From the NCBI RefSeq assembly GCF_012935715.1, contig NZ_CP052860.1:5270001-5334000 (forward strand): 64,000 nucleotides of DNA, in the 5' to 3' direction. Source of the stretch: Pseudomonas sp. ADAK13. GTDB lineage: Bacteria > Pseudomonadota > Gammaproteobacteria > Pseudomonadales > Pseudomonadaceae. Positions within the stretch are counted from its first letter, which is position 1, and each line of letters starts with the position of its first letter. Positions 59,743 to 64,000 of this stretch are shown here, one piece after another. The position numbers were made by a program, and so were the translations under genes. The notes beneath the pieces were generated by a model. The model worked only from the letters and a program-made list of their open reading frames with translations, was not told where the DNA came from and did not search any database.

Positions 59743-62034
59743 ATGTCACTTCGCCTTATCGCCAGCGCCGCGTTTGCGCTGTTCGCTCTCACCGCACAGG
59801 CAGAAGGTCCCGCCCCGGCGATCTCTTATACCCGTGATATCCAGCCAATCTTCACCGAGAAATGCGTGGCCTGCCACGCCTGTTATGACTCGGCCTGCCA
59901 GCTCAACCTGGGCAGTGCCGAAGGCGCGGCCCGCGGCGCCACCAAAGTGCCGGTGTACGACGGCGAGCGCAGCCAGGCCAGCCAACCTACGCGCCTGTTC
60001 TATGACGCCTTCGGCAAGGCCGCCTGGCAGCAGAAGGGCTTCTACTCGGTGCTGGATGCCCAGGGCAGCCAGGCCGCACTGATGGCACGGATGCTGGAGC
60101 TGGGGCATAACGCGCCGTTGCAGCCCAACGCCAAGCTGCCGGATGACATTGTGCTGGGCCTGAACCGCGAAAACACGTGCCCGATGCCGGGCGAATTCAA
60201 TGCCTACGCCGGTTCGCACCCCAAAGAAGGCATGCCGCTGGCGGTCACCGGCCTGACCGACCAGCAGTACCAGACCTTGCAGCGCTGGCTGGCCTCCGGT
60301 GCGCCGATCGACGAACAAGGCCTGGCGCCGAGTGCCCAGGAAGCCCTGCAAGTACAGCAGTGGGAAAACCTGTTCAACTAGCCCGGCGCCCGGGAAAGCC
60401 TGGTAGCGCGCTGGTTGTTCGAGCACCTGTTTCTCGCCCACATCTACTTTGAAGGCGGCGAGCCGGGGCATTTCTTCCAGTGGGTACGCTCTCGTACGCC
60501 CAGTGGCCAGCCGATCGACCTGATCAACACCCGCCGTCCCAACGACGACCCCGGCACCCAGATTTACTACCGCCTGTGGCCAGTACAGGGCGTGATCGTG
60601 CACAAGACCCACATCACCTATCCGTTCAGCGCCGAGAAAATGGCCCGGATCAAGTCGCTGTTCTATACCGATGACTGGCAGGTGCACGCGTTGCCGGGTT
60701 ACGGGCCGGGCCGCCGGGCCAACCCGTTCGAGACCTTCGAGGCGATTCCGGCCAAGGCGCGTTACCAGTTCATGCTGGATAACGCTGAATACTTCGTGCG
60801 CACCTTTATTCGCGGGCCGGTGTGCCGGGGCCAAATCGCCACGGACGTGATCCGTGACAACTTCTGGACCCTGTTCCAGGACCCAGACCACGACTTGTAC
60901 ATCACCGATGCCCGTTACCGCGGCCAGGCCACGCCGTTGCTGGCGATGCCGGGGCAGATTGATGATGTGGGCAGCGTGCTCAGCCTCTGGATCAAATACC
61001 GCGACAAGCGTAATGAGTACGAGGCGTTGCGCCGGGACAGCTATGCCGACGTGCCGCCGCCGAGTTGGTCGAGCCTGTGGGCCGGCAATGACAACGCGCT
61101 GCTGACGATCTTCCGCCACTTTGACAGTGCGTCGGTGACCAAGGGCTTGATCGGCGAAGTGCCGCAAACGATGTGGCTGTTCGACTATCCGTTGCTGGAG
61201 CGCACCTATTACCAGTTGGCGGTGAATTTCGATGTGTTCGGCAACGTCTCCCATCAGGCCCAGACGCGTCTGTATTTCGACCTGATCCGCAATGGCGCCG
61301 AGCAGAACTTCCTGCGGTTGATGCCGGCCGATTCCCGCGATGACTTCCTCGACGATTGGTACCAGAACAGCGGCAAGGTCAAGCTGTGGCTGGACTATGA
61401 GGCCATCGACGATGACAAGCCCACGGGCCTAAAGCTCGATGAAAAAGACCCCAAGCGTGACTTTGCCAACCAGTTGCTGGCCCGTTACGGCGACCTGAAC
61501 GCCAGCCCGGACCCGATCAACCGCTGCGTCAGCGCCTATTGCTCGCGCCCTGGCATCGACCCGGCGTTGCAGGACGCCGAGCAGGCCCTCAGCCGCCTGA
61601 CCAACCGCCCGGCGGCGGGGCTCAAGGTGATCGACCAGTTGCCGGAAGCCACGATGCTGCGCATCGAAACCCACAGCGGCAAACGCGAGGTCTACAGTCT
61701 GTTGCGCAACCGCGCCCACAGCAACGTGGCCTTCATGCTGGGTGAGGCTTATCGTTACCAGCCGGGCCTGGACACGGCGACCGTCTATCCCGGGGTGCTG
61801 AGCAGCTACCCGAACTTCATGTTCAACATTCCTGCGGAGCAAGTGCCGGAGTTTGTCGCCGCCCTGGAGAACGCCAAGGACGCCAATCGTTTCGAGAAGA
61901 TTGTCGACCGCTGGGGCATCCGTCGCAGTCACCCGTTGTTCTGGCAGTATTTCCACGACCTGTCGCAGTACATCCGCGAAACCACACCGGTGGAAGAGGG
62001 TGTGCTGGACATGAACCGTTATGAAAACCTTTGA
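59743..62034 (+). pseudogene. cti: Fatty acid cis/trans isomerase, interrupted by an in-frame amber codon
   Basis: The frame from 59743 to 62034 encodes a complete Cti of 763 codons except for TAG at 60379-60381 (codon 213). Before it lie a signal peptide and the haem c site CVACHACYDS; after it the same frame continues at once with PGARESLVARWLFEH and the full family body to the end. A single C-to-T change in a CAG glutamine codon would explain the stop. Cti works in the periplasm, turning cis into trans unsaturated fatty acids to stiffen membranes against solvents and heat. The 212-residue fragment keeps the haem motif but not the rest. The locus is non-functional unless the stop is suppressed or is a sequencing error. 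Confidence 0.85.
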
Positions 62035-62061
62035 TCGGGGGCGAAAGTCTTTTCCGACAAA

Positions 62062-62088
62062 ATTACTAGGACTTTGTACCTCGGTAAT
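62062..62088 (+). promoter_or_regulatory. Possible IscR-like site upstream of nfuA
   Basis: ATTAC and GTAAT arms enclose GGACTT-type inner sequence; GACT and a TC-GG half are partly in register with the type 1 IscR consensus. The match is incomplete and the site is suggested mainly because nfuA is an iron-sulfur gene. Confidence 0.25.
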
Positions 62089-62119
62089 AATTTGGCGTAA
62101 ACTGCCGGCAAGCCTGTGA

Positions 62120-62713
<594 letters not shown>

Positions 62714-62734
62714 GTAAGGTGTTCACTGCGGACA

Positions 62735-62767
62735 TAAAAAACGGCGCCCCGTGAGCGCCGTTTTTTT
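62735..62767 (+). terminator. Intrinsic terminator of nfuA
   Basis: AAAAAACGGCGC with a short loop pairs with GCGCCGTTTTTTT, giving a six- to seven-base GC stem and a T-run. Confidence 0.9.
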
Positions 62768-62817
62768 ATGCTTGTTATTCAGTTTGTTACACAATCTTCT
62801 TAACGAAGAAGATCAAG

Positions 62818-62907
62818 TGTGGGAGCGGGCTTGCTCGCGAACGCGGTGGATCAGTCGACACCTATATTGACTGGCCCGACGCATTCGCGAGCAAGCCCGC
62901 TCCCACA
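62818..62907. repeat. REP-like element, GGGAGCGGGC type
   Basis: The arms TGTGGGAGCGGGCTTGCTCG and its complement CGAGCAAGCCCGCTCCCACA enclose a variable spacer. It lies between the convergent nfuA and cobM genes. Confidence 0.9.
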
Positions 62908-62924
62908 TTTGGTTCTATGCTCCT

Positions 62925-63671
62925 TCAGGGGCGGTAGAGGTGGGCATGGCCGGCGCGATACAGCGAGGACTCGCTGAAGCTGTCACTGGCCAGCACCCGG
63001 CCTACCAGAATCAGCGCCGTACGCCGAAAGCCCTTGGCCGCGACTTTCCCGGCAATATCGGCCAGGGTGCCGACAGCCCAATCCTGATCCGGCCAGGTCG
63101 CCCGATGCACCACGGCAATCGGGCAGTCCGCGCCATAGTGAGGCAACAACTCAGCCACGATCTTCTCCAGGTGATTCACGCCCAGGTGGATCGCCATCGT
63201 CGTGCCATGCTGCGCCAGGCTGGCGAACGCTTCACCTGCCGGCATTGCGGTCTTGTCGGCATAACGCGTCAGGATCACGCTTTGAGCGATGTCCGGCAGC
63301 GTCAGCTCAGCCTCCAGCAACGCCGCACAGGCCGCCACGGCCGTCACCCCGGGAATGATCTGGAACGCAATCCCCAGCTCGCGCAACACGCGAATCTGCT
63401 CGCCGATCGCCCCATACAGACTCGGATCCCCGGAATGCACCCGCGCCACATCCTGGCCTTTTCCGTGGGCGGTCTTGATCAGCTCGATGATCTGCTCCAG
63501 ATGCAATTCAGCGCTGTTGACCACGACTTCCGCCTGATGGCCCTCAAGCACCGCCGCCGGAACCAGCGAACCGGCATAGATGATCACCGGGCAACTGCGA
63601 ATCAGCCGCTGGCCCTTGACGGTAATCAGTTCCGGGTCGCCTGGACCTGCGCCGATGAAAAAGACAGTCAT
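62925..63671 (-). CDS. cobM: Precorrin-4 C11-methyltransferase
   Basis: A 248-residue SAM-dependent methyltransferase of aerobic cobalamin synthesis, methylating C-11 of precorrin-4. FIGAGPGDPELITVKG is the tetrapyrrole methylase signature, VVNSAELHLEQI and DVARVHSGDPSLYGAIGEQ are CobM-specific, and PGVTAVAACAALLEAELTLPDI closes the SAM pocket. ATG 63671 follows AGGAA; the longer frame is not family-like. It lies 82 bp downstream of cobE on the same strand. Confidence 0.95.
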   Translation of the reverse strand: MTVFFIGAGPGDPELITVKGQRLIRSCPVIIYAGSLVPAAVLEGHQAEVVVNSAELHLEQIIELIKTAHGKGQDVARVHSGDPSLYGAIGEQIRVLRELGIAFQIIPGVTAVAACAALLEAELTLPDIAQSVILTRYADKTAMPAGEAFASLAQHGTTMAIHLGVNHLEKIVAELLPHYGADCPIAVVHRATWPDQDWAVGTLADIAGKVAAKGFRRTALILVGRVLASDSFSESSLYRAGHAHLYRP

Positions 63672-63753
63672 GGATATGTTCCTGTGAAAAAAGCACGCGA
63701 GCAGGGCTTCAGATGAAGAATGCTCATGATGGAAGCTGATGATTATCGGGAAT

Positions 63754-64000
63754 TCAGCCGGCGCAAGCCAATGCAAAGGTGGCCTGGGCGGTTTTTTGGC
63801 GGGTGACCAATAAGGTGGCGGGGCGTCGGGACAGCTGTTCAGCCAACGCCAAGGCAGCACTTTCGGCGATGCCGTAGCAGCCGGTATGGGCAAATACAGT
63901 CTCTGACTTATGGCTCAATCGATCTTCGTAAGGCACCAGTTGCGCCGCACTGAAAAACGTCAAAGGCAGTTCCAGCGCCTGGGCGAGTGCGAGCAGCCCC
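63754..64000 (-). CDS. cobE: CobE-like cobalamin biosynthesis protein (partial)
   Basis: The 3' end of a gene that starts beyond the right edge. The readable part carries LELPLTFFSAAQLVPYEDRLSH and GCYGIAESAALALA, matching the CbiG C-terminal/CobE domain of aerobic cobalamin synthesis. Its position directly upstream of cobM supports this. Only about 80 codons are in the window, so length and start are unknown. Confidence 0.8.
   Translation of the reverse strand, partial: GLLALAQALELPLTFFSAAQLVPYEDRLSHKSETVFAHTGCYGIAESAALALAEQLSRRPATLLVTRQKTAQATFALACAG

Noticed and set aside
60415..62034. Treating the second part of cti as a separate gene
   Set aside because: It is in the same frame as the first part with only one TAG between, and together they give the normal Cti length.

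Overview
The window reads as chromosomal DNA of a fluorescent-group Pseudomonas. It is GC-rich and densely coding, with gene blocks and proteins characteristic of that genus: a 180-kDa-type NAD-glutamate dehydrogenase, cysI with a DUF934 partner, nfuA, metH, cti, a BatABD/MoxR block and cobM/cobE. Seven copies of short inverted-repeat (REP-like) elements sit in the gaps between genes. I see no tRNA, rRNA, insertion sequence, prophage or CRISPR array.

Layout. 1-4.3 kb: two small membrane or exported proteins, then a decayed polymorphic-toxin locus. Its Rhs protein has lost its core by an internal deletion, and the HNH-type toxin tip is frameshifted, but the immunity gene (Imm50-like) is intact. 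4.5-12 kb: a one-way catabolic block with an amidase, a DeoR regulator, an M20 carbamoylase-type hydrolase, two tandem APH-fold kinases, and a two-part sodium:solute symporter. 12-20 kb: a sigma-54 activator divergent from a six-gene ABC importer of the GlpSTPQUV (glycerol/polyol) type, with a GG-N10-GC promoter and an array of TGTTCA repeats between them. 20-27 kb: moxR-DUF58-DUF4381-batA-batBC-batD on the minus strand. 27-33 kb: a conserved hypothetical and gdhB. 33-37 kb: two GntR regulators and a dicarboxylate-type symporter, with two matching FadR-like operators upstream of the symporter; then tag (3-methyladenine glycosylase I).

37-46 kb: a cupin, a MocR-type regulator divergent from an AhpD-like protein, an SDR plus an ACAD10-type phosphotransferase, an orphan TadG-like protein, a hydroxyacid dehydrogenase, and an isochorismatase-like hydrolase. 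The hydrolase is preceded by a promoter, a tiny Thr-rich ORF and a terminator hairpin arranged like an amino-acid attenuator. 46-55 kb: TetR, tautomerase, a serine-type transporter, a SulP transporter, a flavin monooxygenase divergent from its probable MarR regulator across a perfect palindrome, and DUF934/cysI. 54-64 kb: a 37-residue membrane peptide, a periplasmic binding protein, DUF2970, metH, cti split by one in-frame amber codon, nfuA, cobM and the 3' part of cobE.

The observations most worth following are the putative Thr-type attenuator ahead of the isochorismatase-like gene (45.3-45.5 kb), the complementary degeneration of the two ABC ATPases (one apparently good site, one degenerate site), the amber-interrupted cti, the decayed Rhs with its immunity gene retained, and the kinase/carbamoylase catabolic operon of unknown substrate. 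All of this is from reading the sequence; no database search was run.
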